Shown here: positions 1 to 6,603 of the stretch, one piece after another
How the letters are laid out: the number at the start of each line of letters is the position of its first letter
Position numbering within the stretch: the stretch's first letter is position 1
DNA from: Cyanobacteria bacterium UBA11372
GTDB lineage: Bacteria; Cyanobacteriota; Cyanobacteriia; Cyanobacteriales; Aerosakkonemataceae
Direction of reading: 5' to 3'
DNA length: 9,307 bases
NCBI GenBank assembly: GCA_003486675.1
Contig: DNGG01000122.1
Location: 931 to 10,237 of the forward strand
Notes under the pieces: model-generated
Database searches by the model: none
Seen by the model: only the letters and a program-made list of their open reading frames with translations
Told to the model about the DNA's origin: nothing
Program-made: the position numbers and the translations under genes

Positions 1-248
1 AAAAATGTTTGTTCTTCAGGAACCTTGTATCCCAATCCTTTAAGAAAGAAACTAGCGTAACCTTTATCTTGTACGATGGCTACCGAAGCATGATTGTTAA
101 TCTCGAATCTTGTGTTACGAAAAAAGGTTCGCTTGCCATTTTTAAAAGTAATCTGTCCCACAAAAGCGTATTCTGGTTCAATTAAAACCGTGGCTTCTAT
201 CTGAGTCGCTAACTTTTTAATCACTTCTGTTACAAATGGTAATTTCAC
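1..248 (-). CDS. ATP-grasp / cyanophycin-synthetase-like protein, N-terminal part (runs off the window)
   Basis: The first 82 codons are present and the 3' part lies outside the window. The start is a GTG at 248-246, preceded by a good ribosome site (GAGGT, about 7 nt upstream). The encoded start is VKLPFVTEVIKKLATQ, followed by an EPEYAFVGQITFKNGKR segment and then FFRNTRFEINNH and DKGYASFFLKGLGYKVPE. From memory, this matches the N-terminus of cyanobacterial ATP-grasp proteins annotated as cyanophycin-synthetase- or D-Ala-ligase-like. In these, the 'YASFFLKxxGYxVPEG' segment leads into the ATP-grasp fold. The ATP-binding and catalytic residues are not in the window, so substrate and activity cannot be judged. 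It sits on the same strand as the GAF gene, with a 200-bp gap and its own promoter, so it need not be in the same operon. Family assignment is by recognition only. Confidence 0.6.
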   Translation of the reverse strand, partial: MKLPFVTEVIKKLATQIEATVLIEPEYAFVGQITFKNGKRTFFRNTRFEINNHASVAIVQDKGYASFFLKGLGYKVPEEQTF

Positions 249-293
249 GCTAGACCTCAAATCACAAAAAATCACAAATAAATATTTTACTTC

Positions 294-318
294 AATTGAA
301 TTCAATTAGCAAATTATA
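294..318 (-). promoter_or_regulatory. Promoter with palindromic operator candidate for the ATP-grasp gene
   Basis: On the minus strand a perfect TATAAT lies at 318-313, about 65 nt upstream of the GTG start at 248. No good -35 hexamer is seen at the usual spacing. Directly downstream, where transcription should start, is the perfect 14-bp palindrome AATTGAATTCAATT (294-307), placed where a repressor could act. The leader then carries two copies of AATCACAAA (+ strand, near 260 and 270) with a 10-bp period. The promoter is inferred from the hexamer, and the operator role is speculative. Confidence 0.4.
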
Positions 319-332
319 AACTCTACGCAAAA

Positions 333-360
333 AAACAAAGGGCGATCCGAAAAATCGTGG
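333..360 (-). terminator. Weak candidate terminator after the GAF gene
   Basis: Read on the minus strand, a short hairpin (CGAT, 7-nt loop, ATCG) is followed by CCCTTTG and a run of seven T. The stem is only 4 bp, so this is a weak intrinsic terminator at best. It lies about 90 bp beyond the stop codon of the GAF protein gene. Confidence 0.22.
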
Positions 361-418
361 GTTTAGAGTCACGAGATTGACGCATCACCTTTGTTTTTGG
401 CGCCGCGTGGGTTTCATC

Positions 419-449
419 AATCTAAAATCCCAAATTCAAAATCTAAAAT
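419..449. repeat. Heptameric short tandem repeat (STRR-like)
   Basis: Four heptamers in a row are seen on the + strand: AATCTAA, AATCCCA, AATTCAA, AATCTAA, then AATT. The array ends inside the stop codon of the GAF protein gene. Degenerate 7-bp arrays of this kind are scattered through genomes of filamentous cyanobacteria, usually between genes. Confidence 0.55.
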
Positions 450-3400
450 TAACTCAGATGAGTTCGCAGCGATCGCTCCTGTCGTTTCAGCGCTGCCAAC
501 AGTTCGGCATTCTGAAGAATTATGCCCGCTTGATTGTTAAAAATCTGCATGTATTTTTGATCGCTTTCATCAAAACTCACCTGGAAATAATCTGGTACAT
601 CTTTCTCGCACTCGGGATGATAGTCGGAAAAATCCCCCAGTTTTCGCTTGTTAATTAATTGAGTCACCCCAATCAAATCGCCATCCGGACTAAACACTGG
701 CATACACAGTAAACTGCAAGTGCGATAACCCGTTCTTTTATCCGTTTTCTTCGCTGTTTCTGAATTGGGATGATCGTACAAATCAAACGGAATATTCAAA
801 ATTTCGCCTGTTGCTGCTACCGTACCCGCATAACCTTGCCCTATTGGTACTCGTATTTCCCGAACCTCACCATCTTCAAAGGTAATTTTCGTCCACAATT
901 CCTGCGCCCGATCATCTAATAACCAAAGGGTACTGCGATCGGCATTCATTAATTTTTTCGCGGCTTCCATCACCCGTTGGAGAATTTCTTCTAATTCTAA
1001 ACTACTTTGACTGACCGATCTCGTCGCCGTCATTAGCGCCGCCGCTACTCGTTGTCCCCTGGCAGTTTTATGATAAGAACGAAAACTTTCTAAAATCATT
1101 TGAATCATGGGGGCGCTTTCGGCAAATTTTTCTTCATCCGCTGGCGTAAAACCCTGGGAATCGATTCTTTCCGATAAAGCAGCAGTGCGGTTATTACCAG
1201 GTTTTAACTTGTTGAGTAACTGCACAACGGCAACTAAATCTCCCTGGTCGTTTAACAGCGGTAAGGCTAACATAGTGTAGGTGCGGTAGCCATTTTTTTT
1301 GTCTTGTTCTTGAGCCATTTTTGAGCGCGGATCCTTATAAAAATCGAAGGGTATATTAATCAGTTGCTTAGAAGTTGCCACCTCGCCAACAATGCCTTGA
1401 TTGGCAGGAATCCGAATTTCTAGAAAACCATCGCCGTCTGTTTCGGCAACTATTGACCAAAATTCGTTTTTCTCTTCATCTAATAAGAAAATGCTGGTGC
1501 GATCTGCATTGAGGGATTTCCCCATTTTGATAGTAATAGAGCGTAAGGTGGCATCGAGAATATCATCAAACCCTTGATTATCCATGACGCTATTGAGCAT
1601 TGCTAGGGTTTGACTCACCACATTATTTTTATGGTGGATTGCTGCATCTTGCTTGACGTCGGCAAACATTCTAGCATTTTGCAGCGCTACACCCACTTGA
1701 GAATTAAAGATCTGCATGTATTTTTGACTTTGATCGTCAAAGCTAGCTTTAAAACATTCGGGTGCTTCTGGCCAATCTTCTCGATTATATTGGGGAAATT
1801 CTCCCAGTCTTTTTTTGTTAACTAATTGAGTCACACCCAGCAACTCGCCATCGGGACTAAAAACTGGCATACAAAGTAAGCTACAAGTGCGATAACCTGT
1901 TTTTTCATCTGTTTGCTTTGCTGTCTCTGAATCTGCGCGATCGTAGAGGTCAAACGGAATATTTAAAGGTTCTGCTGTTTGAGCAACTTTGCCAGCGAAA
2001 CCTTGCCCTTTTTTGACGCGCAATTCTCTGACGGAACCGTCTTCAAATGGTATTTTTGTCCAGAGTTCTTGTTTGTCTTTATCTATCAGCCATAAGGTGC
2101 TGCGATCTGCATTCATCAGTTTCTTCGCTGCATCCATTACTCTAGCAAGGACTTCTTCCGGATCGAGACTGCTTAGAGCAACCGTTCGCGTGGCTTCTGT
2201 CAGCGCTTCCGAAGCTTGTAATCTTTGGGTTAATTTATAACAATACTGGCATCTTTGCAGAATTCTGCGAATATCCGGCGCATAGTCGGCAAACTGTTTT
2301 TGATCCGATTCCGTGAAACCCTGTTTGTCAATTCTTTCTGATAAAGGCGCTTGAGGATTACTGGAAAATTTTAGTTTATTCACTAATTGAACGATCGCGA
2401 CTAAATCTCCCTTTTCGTTTAATAAAGGTAACACTAACTCGTTGTAAGTCCGATATAAATTTTCTTTTTCTGCATCTGCTAACAATTGTTCCCCTTCGTC
2501 GCAGAACGTGAACGGCTGATTGAGAAATGTTTTAAAATAGGCGATGCGATCCTTTGTTTCTTTTTGAGAAATAATCTCAATTTTTGGGTAGCTACTGCCT
2601 CCATCTTTAGTACTAATCGACCACAATTCAAACTTTTCTTCATCCAGAAAGATTATTTTAGTTTGGTCTACCCGCATTAATTCCGCCAGTTTGAGGGTAA
2701 TAGAACCAAAAATTTCATGCAGAATATAATCAAATCCCTTGCTCTCCATCACAATCAGCATGGATAGGAGTTTTTGTTCTTGGGTGACAATAACTTGCAT
2801 AAAATCTGCCTGCAAGTCTGCTAATGCCTTGTTCACCCAACTGCGGTTAAATACAGCAGCATAAATGCGATTACAAACCTTTAACTTTCCCTGCTGCTTA
2901 ACGACTAACCCCGATAACTGCAATTCCATTTGTTCTCGACTGTCGTCCGCAGCGACTTCACCTAGCAGCAAAATTTGCTGATAAAGATCTAGCAACAATT
3001 TTTTATGTTGCCCAACTCTGAGAATGCGATTGCGGATCGTTTTCAGATGCGGTGGTTCGTCAGAAGCTTCCCAGTTTTCGATCAGACGCGATCGCACTAA
3101 TTTTTCTATTTGTGCGATCGCATCTCCAGGCATATCCGTTTCTTGCAGGAGGAGATTACATAACTTTTGCGTTAAAAAAGGTTGTCCGCCTGTCCAGTCT
3201 AAAATTGCTTTTAAAACCGCTTGCGGATCCCTCACTTTTCCTTTCAAACCTTGAGCAAGCGGTTGAGCTTCCTGTAATTGAAAGCCGTGTAATTCAACGG
3301 CACGACCAATATTAAACGGCGTGCGGTTTTTATCTTGAATTAAATCGGAAGGAGTTGCTACTCCCAACAGAGCAAATGTTAACCTACCGTATTCATTACA

Positions 3401-3901
3401 ACCGCGAATAAATCCAAAAAAATCATCGGTGTTAAAACTTAAGCTGAGAACGCTATCAATTTCATCGATAAAAATTACGATATTTTGACTAATTGACTCT
3501 AGCAGGACTTTTTCGATAAACTCACTTAAGCGCGACAAGGGGGGGAGATACGCGCGATCGCTCAACCAAGTCTGTAAGTTAATCTTGGAGGATAGTTGGA
3601 AACTCGTCACCAGCCGTCGCATCATCCCAGCGTACCACTGATCTGGAGTGATATCCTGGCAACCAATTTGGGTTAGATCGATCGCAGCACAGGCAAAACC
3701 TTCTGCTTGCAATTTGTGCATTGTCCGCACCCGCAAGCTGGTTTTTCCCATCTGTCGCGCATTTAAGACGTAACAAAACTCCCCGGCTTTTAATTTTTCA
3801 TAAAGTTCTCTATCTGCTTGTCGCACTACATAGGTGGGAGCATCTAAAGGTAAATGCCCCCCGACTTTGTAAGTGTACGTTACGTTTTGTGTTTCAATCA
3901 T
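449..3901 (-). CDS. AAA_35-type ATPase fused to four GAF domains
   Basis: A 1150-residue protein from the ATG at 3901 (start MIETQNVTYTYKVGG). A TTG 93 nt further upstream would overlap the preceding gene and adds a segment unlike the family, so it was not used. Residues about 10-360 form an AAA_35-type ATPase. Its P-loop is NARQMGKTS (48-55), lacking the usual first glycine, and its Walker B is IVIFIDEID (141-149). A winged-helix-like tail follows. Four GAF domains then come at about 385-548, 573-742, 773-936 and 963-1132. GAF1/GAF3 and GAF2/GAF4 are the closer pairs, so the array is a duplicated two-GAF unit. GAF3 has the full NK...F-x3-DE motif associated with cyclic-nucleotide-binding GAFs (F918, D922, E923), while GAF1 and GAF4 have DQ. 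GAF1 lacks the GQG-xxG and NIPFD motifs. No kinase, cyclase or GGDEF domain follows; the chain ends 18 residues after GAF4. It is probably a cytosolic sensor. The ligand is an inference. Confidence 0.88.
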   Translation of the reverse strand: MIETQNVTYTYKVGGHLPLDAPTYVVRQADRELYEKLKAGEFCYVLNARQMGKTSLRVRTMHKLQAEGFACAAIDLTQIGCQDITPDQWYAGMMRRLVTSFQLSSKINLQTWLSDRAYLPPLSRLSEFIEKVLLESISQNIVIFIDEIDSVLSLSFNTDDFFGFIRGCNEYGRLTFALLGVATPSDLIQDKNRTPFNIGRAVELHGFQLQEAQPLAQGLKGKVRDPQAVLKAILDWTGGQPFLTQKLCNLLLQETDMPGDAIAQIEKLVRSRLIENWEASDEPPHLKTIRNRILRVGQHKKLLLDLYQQILLLGEVAADDSREQMELQLSGLVVKQQGKLKVCNRIYAAVFNRSWVNKALADLQADFMQVIVTQEQKLLSMLIVMESKGFDYILHEIFGSITLKLAELMRVDQTKIIFLDEEKFELWSISTKDGGSSYPKIEIISQKETKDRIAYFKTFLNQPFTFCDEGEQLLADAEKENLYRTYNELVLPLLNEKGDLVAIVQLVNKLKFSSNPQAPLSERIDKQGFTESDQKQFADYAPDIRRILQRCQYCYKLTQRLQASEALTEATRTVALSSLDPEEVLARVMDAAKKLMNADRSTLWLIDKDKQELWTKIPFEDGSVRELRVKKGQGFAGKVAQTAEPLNIPFDLYDRADSETAKQTDEKTGYRTCSLLCMPVFSPDGELLGVTQLVNKKRLGEFPQYNREDWPEAPECFKASFDDQSQKYMQIFNSQVGVALQNARMFADVKQDAAIHHKNNVVSQTLAMLNSVMDNQGFDDILDATLRSITIKMGKSLNADRTSIFLLDEEKNEFWSIVAETDGDGFLEIRIPANQGIVGEVATSKQLINIPFDFYKDPRSKMAQEQDKKNGYRTYTMLALPLLNDQGDLVAVVQLLNKLKPGNNRTAALSERIDSQGFTPADEEKFAESAPMIQMILESFRSYHKTARGQRVAAALMTATRSVSQSSLELEEILQRVMEAAKKLMNADRSTLWLLDDRAQELWTKITFEDGEVREIRVPIGQGYAGTVAATGEILNIPFDLYDHPNSETAKKTDKRTGYRTCSLLCMPVFSPDGDLIGVTQLINKRKLGDFSDYHPECEKDVPDYFQVSFDESDQKYMQIFNNQAGIILQNAELLAALKRQERSLRTHLS

Positions 3902-3923
3902 AGAATGTGCCTGATTTTTTGCT

Positions 3924-3944
3924 AATTGGGAATTGGGAATTGAG
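3924..3944. repeat. AATTGGG heptamer repeat between the two ATPase genes
   Basis: Three copies in tandem (AATTGGG, AATTGGG, AATTGAG) fill much of the 46-bp gap between the TIR-ATPase gene and the GAF-ATPase gene. This is a typical cyanobacterial heptamer array. The start of the downstream gene has only a weak AGG about 9 nt ahead of its ATG. Confidence 0.55.
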
Positions 3945-3947
3945 TGG

Positions 3948-5807
3948 CTAGGAAGTGGACAAGCGATCGCGAAAATAAATCCTGTACAAATCAAAACTAG
4001 GAATCACCTGATTGCCCTCAAACTTAACCAAACCCATACTGTGTAACTTAAACGCTTGCAACGATTCCAATTCCACAGGTGCATTCGCTCTCACTACTTT
4101 AGCAAAAGCATCTGCCAAATCGGGGTACTGTTTTAAAGTCCACAAATGTCTTCGCAAATGGTCATCGTAAAGTCCCGCCTCGGTAACAGAAGTTTGCAAT
4201 AGTTTCTCCAGAGTTATTTGCTTATGTGCGATGTGATACAGCCCCAACCGCACCAAATACGGATGTCCCCCTACTAAAGCCATTAATTGTTCAATCTGAT
4301 TCGAGTTCCAATTTAACCTGTGCCGCTCTGTTAAACCAAGCACCTGCTCTAAACTAAACTCCGGCAATTCAATAGGCAACCCGACATTAAACGGCGACTG
4401 ATTTACATTCATCGGCACGTAAACTTCCGTCGAATGCACGACTACCAATCGCAGTTTTTCCCACAGATTGCTGTCTTTATCTCCATATCCAGCTTCCTCA
4501 TACCAAGCTCGCAGCAAACCAAAAAAATCATCGGCAATTTTAGGATATTGAAAAACCCGATCTACCTCATCTAAACCTAATACCAACGGCTGCTCTGAAT
4601 TTGACAGCAAGCAATCTTCAAAATAAGCCGTGCAATTATCTTTGCTGCCATAAGTATCGCTCCAATAATCGTCTACTTGATGCGACAGCCGTAACTTGCG
4701 AGAAATTTTGGCACAAAACCACCGCAAAAGTTGCGTTAAATTCGTAAAAACCGCTGTATCTGCATGTTGAAAACTCAACGGTACCGTGCGATAGCCTTGT
4801 TCTTCTTTGACATGATAAAGAATTCTCGCCATTAGCGAAGTTTTGCCCATTTGTCGCGGCGCTTTAATCCGAATCAACGCCCCCGGTTGTAAAATTTCTC
4901 TGTAACATTGCGCTTCATAAGGCACTCGCTCTACGTAAAATGCCGAAGCCAGCCGCACTTGTCCGCTGGGTAACTCTGGCTCTGCCACTGGTAAGGGCAG
5001 TGAGGGCGCAAACGGGTGAGGTGATGAGGCGCTAAAATTATCCTCATCTTCCCATTTTTTGCTCTCGCTTCCTGTCAATATATTCAGGACTTCTTGCAGC
5101 AAAATTGGCGTGTCAGCAGGCGATTTCCACTCTCGCTGCCCAATTCCATCTAGGTAGCAGCGCAAATCGTGATTCAATGGCACGCTTTGAGGACAATTGA
5201 CGCGGATAGGCAGCACCACGGGCTTATTTTGGGTGGTGTGCAACTCTTTAATCCACCGTAACATCTCGATTGCCATTTCACTCACCGCAACTTCCGGAGA
5301 CAAAAACAGCAAAAAGTAGTCGCATTGCTTCAATTCAGCATCAATGCGAGCTAGCCAGTCTCCGCTGCGGTTTTCCGGTGCTTCAAACGCTGCTGGTGAC
5401 ACTGCGGTCGGAGTGTTAAAATCCAAGGTAACGATAAACGCCCTCGAGCCTGCATCCTCGATCGCTTGGTAAAATTTTAACGCTAGACTCACGTCTGGTT
5501 CCTGGTTACGATAGCAGATAAAGACTTTCTTTTTCATCTCCTCTATCCTCTTGGCTTTAAGCGATCGCTCAATCGCCCCCCGAAAATTTTTTTTACCCAC
5601 CTCCTCTCCCAAAGCGTTTGACAACTTCTTCCACAAGTTGTAACCCACATCCTTTTCGATATACTGAGGATTCAATGGGTAAATTTGCCTATAAGTCAGT
5701 CCTAGCCAAGACCCCACAAATACTTTTCTTTCCAGATCGTTGAGGTGCCTTCCTGTCTGGGAATAGATTAATTCATCGGCAAATTCTAATGCTTCTTCAA
5801 CGTCCAT
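3948..5807 (-). CDS. HTH-TIR-AAA_35 protein (vWA-MoxR-associated type)
   Basis: A 619-residue protein in three parts. Residues 1-85 (MDVEEALEFADELIYS..., FVGSWLGLTYRQIY) match the N-terminal HTH-like domain of cyanobacterial vWA-MoxR-associated proteins. Residues about 92-245 are a TIR domain, with box 1 KKVFICYRN (93-101), then WLARIDAELKQCDYFLLFLSP (ends 171) and SEMAIEM (176-182). A low-complexity linker (250-280, Ser/Pro-rich) leads to an AAA_35-type ATPase. That part has FYVERVPYEAQCY (290-302), a P-loop APRQMGKTS (316-324), a Walker B LVLGLDEVD (408-416), an N-rich NVNQSPFNVG stretch and a C-terminal winged-helix-like region. TIR-ATPase proteins of this kind act in signalling, some in phage defence with NAD-cleaving TIRs. 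In this TIR the position aligned by eye with the catalytic Glu appears to be Met182. The next gene encodes a second AAA_35-type ATPase. No strong ribosome site is seen before the ATG. Confidence 0.88.
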   Translation of the reverse strand: MDVEEALEFADELIYSQTGRHLNDLERKVFVGSWLGLTYRQIYPLNPQYIEKDVGYNLWKKLSNALGEEVGKKNFRGAIERSLKAKRIEEMKKKVFICYRNQEPDVSLALKFYQAIEDAGSRAFIVTLDFNTPTAVSPAAFEAPENRSGDWLARIDAELKQCDYFLLFLSPEVAVSEMAIEMLRWIKELHTTQNKPVVLPIRVNCPQSVPLNHDLRCYLDGIGQREWKSPADTPILLQEVLNILTGSESKKWEDEDNFSASSPHPFAPSLPLPVAEPELPSGQVRLASAFYVERVPYEAQCYREILQPGALIRIKAPRQMGKTSLMARILYHVKEEQGYRTVPLSFQHADTAVFTNLTQLLRWFCAKISRKLRLSHQVDDYWSDTYGSKDNCTAYFEDCLLSNSEQPLVLGLDEVDRVFQYPKIADDFFGLLRAWYEEAGYGDKDSNLWEKLRLVVVHSTEVYVPMNVNQSPFNVGLPIELPEFSLEQVLGLTERHRLNWNSNQIEQLMALVGGHPYLVRLGLYHIAHKQITLEKLLQTSVTEAGLYDDHLRRHLWTLKQYPDLADAFAKVVRANAPVELESLQAFKLHSMGLVKFEGNQVIPSFDLYRIYFRDRLSTS

Positions 5808-5845
5808 AAACCAGCTATAATTTTTCTTATGTGCTTAATTTAAGT

Positions 5846-5851
5846 ATTATA
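5846..5851 (-). promoter_or_regulatory. Candidate -10 box for the TIR/GAF operon
   Basis: A consensus TATAAT lies on the minus strand inside the palindrome AAGTATAATACTT, about 40 nt upstream of the ATG at 5807. The matching -35 region would fall inside the terminal inverted repeat of the neighbouring mobile element (5858-5881), and no good hexamer is seen there. If this promoter is real, the insertion may have altered expression of the operon. Confidence 0.35.
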
Positions 5852-5857
5852 CTTATT

Positions 5858-5935
5858 TGTGACTTTACCCATAACTTTGCCATTACTGTAACTAAAACCA
5901 AAAGATGACCGATTTTAAAGCAAAAGGTGACCGCA
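5858..5935 (+). repeat. Left terminal inverted repeats (24 bp outer + 49 bp inner)
   Basis: The outer part (5858-5881) begins TGTGACTTTACCC and the inner part (5887-5935) begins TGTAACTAAAACC. They are separated by ATTAC. Both are perfect reverse complements of the right-arm parts (6681-6704 and 6604-6652). The two TGT starts resemble each other (about 12 of 17 positions). The inner part holds CAAAAGATGACCG (5899-5911) and CAAAAGGTGACCG (5921-5933), 22 bp apart. A weaker third copy may lie near 5950 (TGATGACAACGGG). Confidence 0.9.
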
Positions 5936-6003
5936 AACGGAAACTTGTATTGATGACAACGGGTTTAACTCACTCAACCCAACAGTGAGCGTCGTACCTG
6001 GCT

Positions 6004-6301
6004 GGTTCTTTGAGATCTGCTATGCTAATGTATAGCAAGATACAAAATAGCCAAAGATGAACTTGCTACTAACCTCACTACTGAATCTGCCAGGAGTAAT
6101 GGTAGAAGATTTTCGTCAAACTGAGTTGGCTACGCAAGAGCGGCATACTAATAATTAATGGGCTTGTCGAAGGTATTAATAATAAGTTAAAATTGCTAAA
6201 AAGGTCAGGTTTTGGCTTTACTAATTGGCAAAATTTTGAAATTCGTTGCTTACTAAATTGGTATTTCCATACTTATAAAGCATAGTTTAGTCGAAAGAAC
6301 C
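6004..6301 (+). mobile_element. ISL3-family element, internally deleted
   Basis: A 298-bp remnant bounded by GGTTCTTT (6004-6011) and its inverse AAAGAACC (6294-6301). The two ends match at about 15 of 22 positions, including a shared CTATGC. ISL3 elements begin GG and normally exceed 1 kb, so most of the interior is gone. The right end coincides exactly with the point where the tnsA-like reading frame breaks, so the element inserted into that gene. The flanking 8-mers (ACCTGGCT and GACTTTGT) do not match. The usual 8-bp target duplication is therefore absent, and a later deletion probably removed the sequence to the left. Confidence 0.65.
6057..6285 (+). pseudogene. ISL3 transposase remnant (N- and C-terminus only)
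   Basis: The ATG at 6057 begins MNLLLTSLLNLPGVMVEDF, typical of ISL3 transposase N-termini. Around 6118 the sequence jumps, with a change of frame, to a C-terminal segment. That segment contains LSWLRKSGILIINGLVEG, then INNKLKLLKRSGFGFTNW and NFEIRCLLNWYF, ending at TAG 6283-6285. The NGxVEGxNNKxKxxKR motif is characteristic of the C-terminal end of ISL3 (DDE) transposases. Roughly 80 of some 400 expected residues remain, and the catalytic core and zinc region are missing. In the N-terminal frame translation stops at 6158. The copy cannot encode an active transposase. Confidence 0.75.
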
Positions 6302-6490
6302 GACTTTGTGAGACTCGAATTGGATAGTTTTTCCCATTTTTGAACTGGCGTAGTCGCTCCTGACATTGATGCCGTTGCTCTTGACTCGTCGAATTGGCTC
6401 TGTTGAGCGGATCTGTTCAATGATTTTTCGAGCGGCTTGTGGTAGATTGAGGCAGCGACACCAATCATCAAACTCTTGGTCGCTGAGCAT
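6302..6490 (-). pseudogene. tnsA: TnsA-like (TnsA/TnsAB) endonuclease, 5' fragment
   Basis: An ATG at 6490 with a good ribosome site (AGGTGA, about 6 nt upstream) opens a frame beginning MLSDQEFDDWCRCLNL and continuing through RKIIEQIRSTEPIRRV to KMGKTIQFESHKV. The frame is 63 codons long and then runs into the ISL3 terminus. From memory, this matches the N-terminus of TnsA or TnsA-TnsB fusion proteins of cyanobacterial Tn7-like elements. In those, 'KMGVTIQFESHKxE' precedes the catalytic nuclease core. TnsA cuts the 5' ends of the transposon during cut-and-paste movement. The nuclease core is missing, so the fragment is dead. It starts 114 bp inside the right inner repeat and reads inward, as tnsA does in Tn7. 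The family call is by recollection of the motif and should be tested by search. Confidence 0.55.
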
Positions 6491-6603
6491 ATTGACTCAC
6501 CTAACCGTTTAATTCACAATAGGCCAATACCACAAATTTAAGCTTTCTGCAAGAAAACGGTGAGGGTATGATACAAAACTTTATAATTAATCGTTCAACC
6601 AAC

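Noticed and set aside
377..658. Plus-strand open frames opposite the two large signalling genes (also at 1610-1825, 1989-2240, 2486-2680, 3024-3315, 3721-3903).
   Set aside because: Antisense shadows of long, well-supported coding regions, with no ribosome sites or recognisable products.
3902..3994. An upstream TTG start that would lengthen the GAF-ATPase protein by 31 residues and overlap the preceding gene.
   Set aside because: The extra residues are encoded by the heptamer repeat and the end of the upstream gene, and the family normally begins just before YKVGGxLPxDAPTYV, as at the ATG at 3901.
5899..5933. A CRISPR array suggested by the repeated CAAAAGNTGACCG motif.
   Set aside because: There are only two 13-bp copies per arm, with 9-bp spacers, mirrored at the other end. 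This fits transposase sites, not CRISPR repeats. No CRISPR array is seen in the window.
6253..6471. A 72-codon minus-strand frame overlapping the tnsA-like fragment.
   Set aside because: It lies in a different frame, crosses the ISL3 junction, and has no recognisable sequence, so it is a shadow of the tnsA-like frame.
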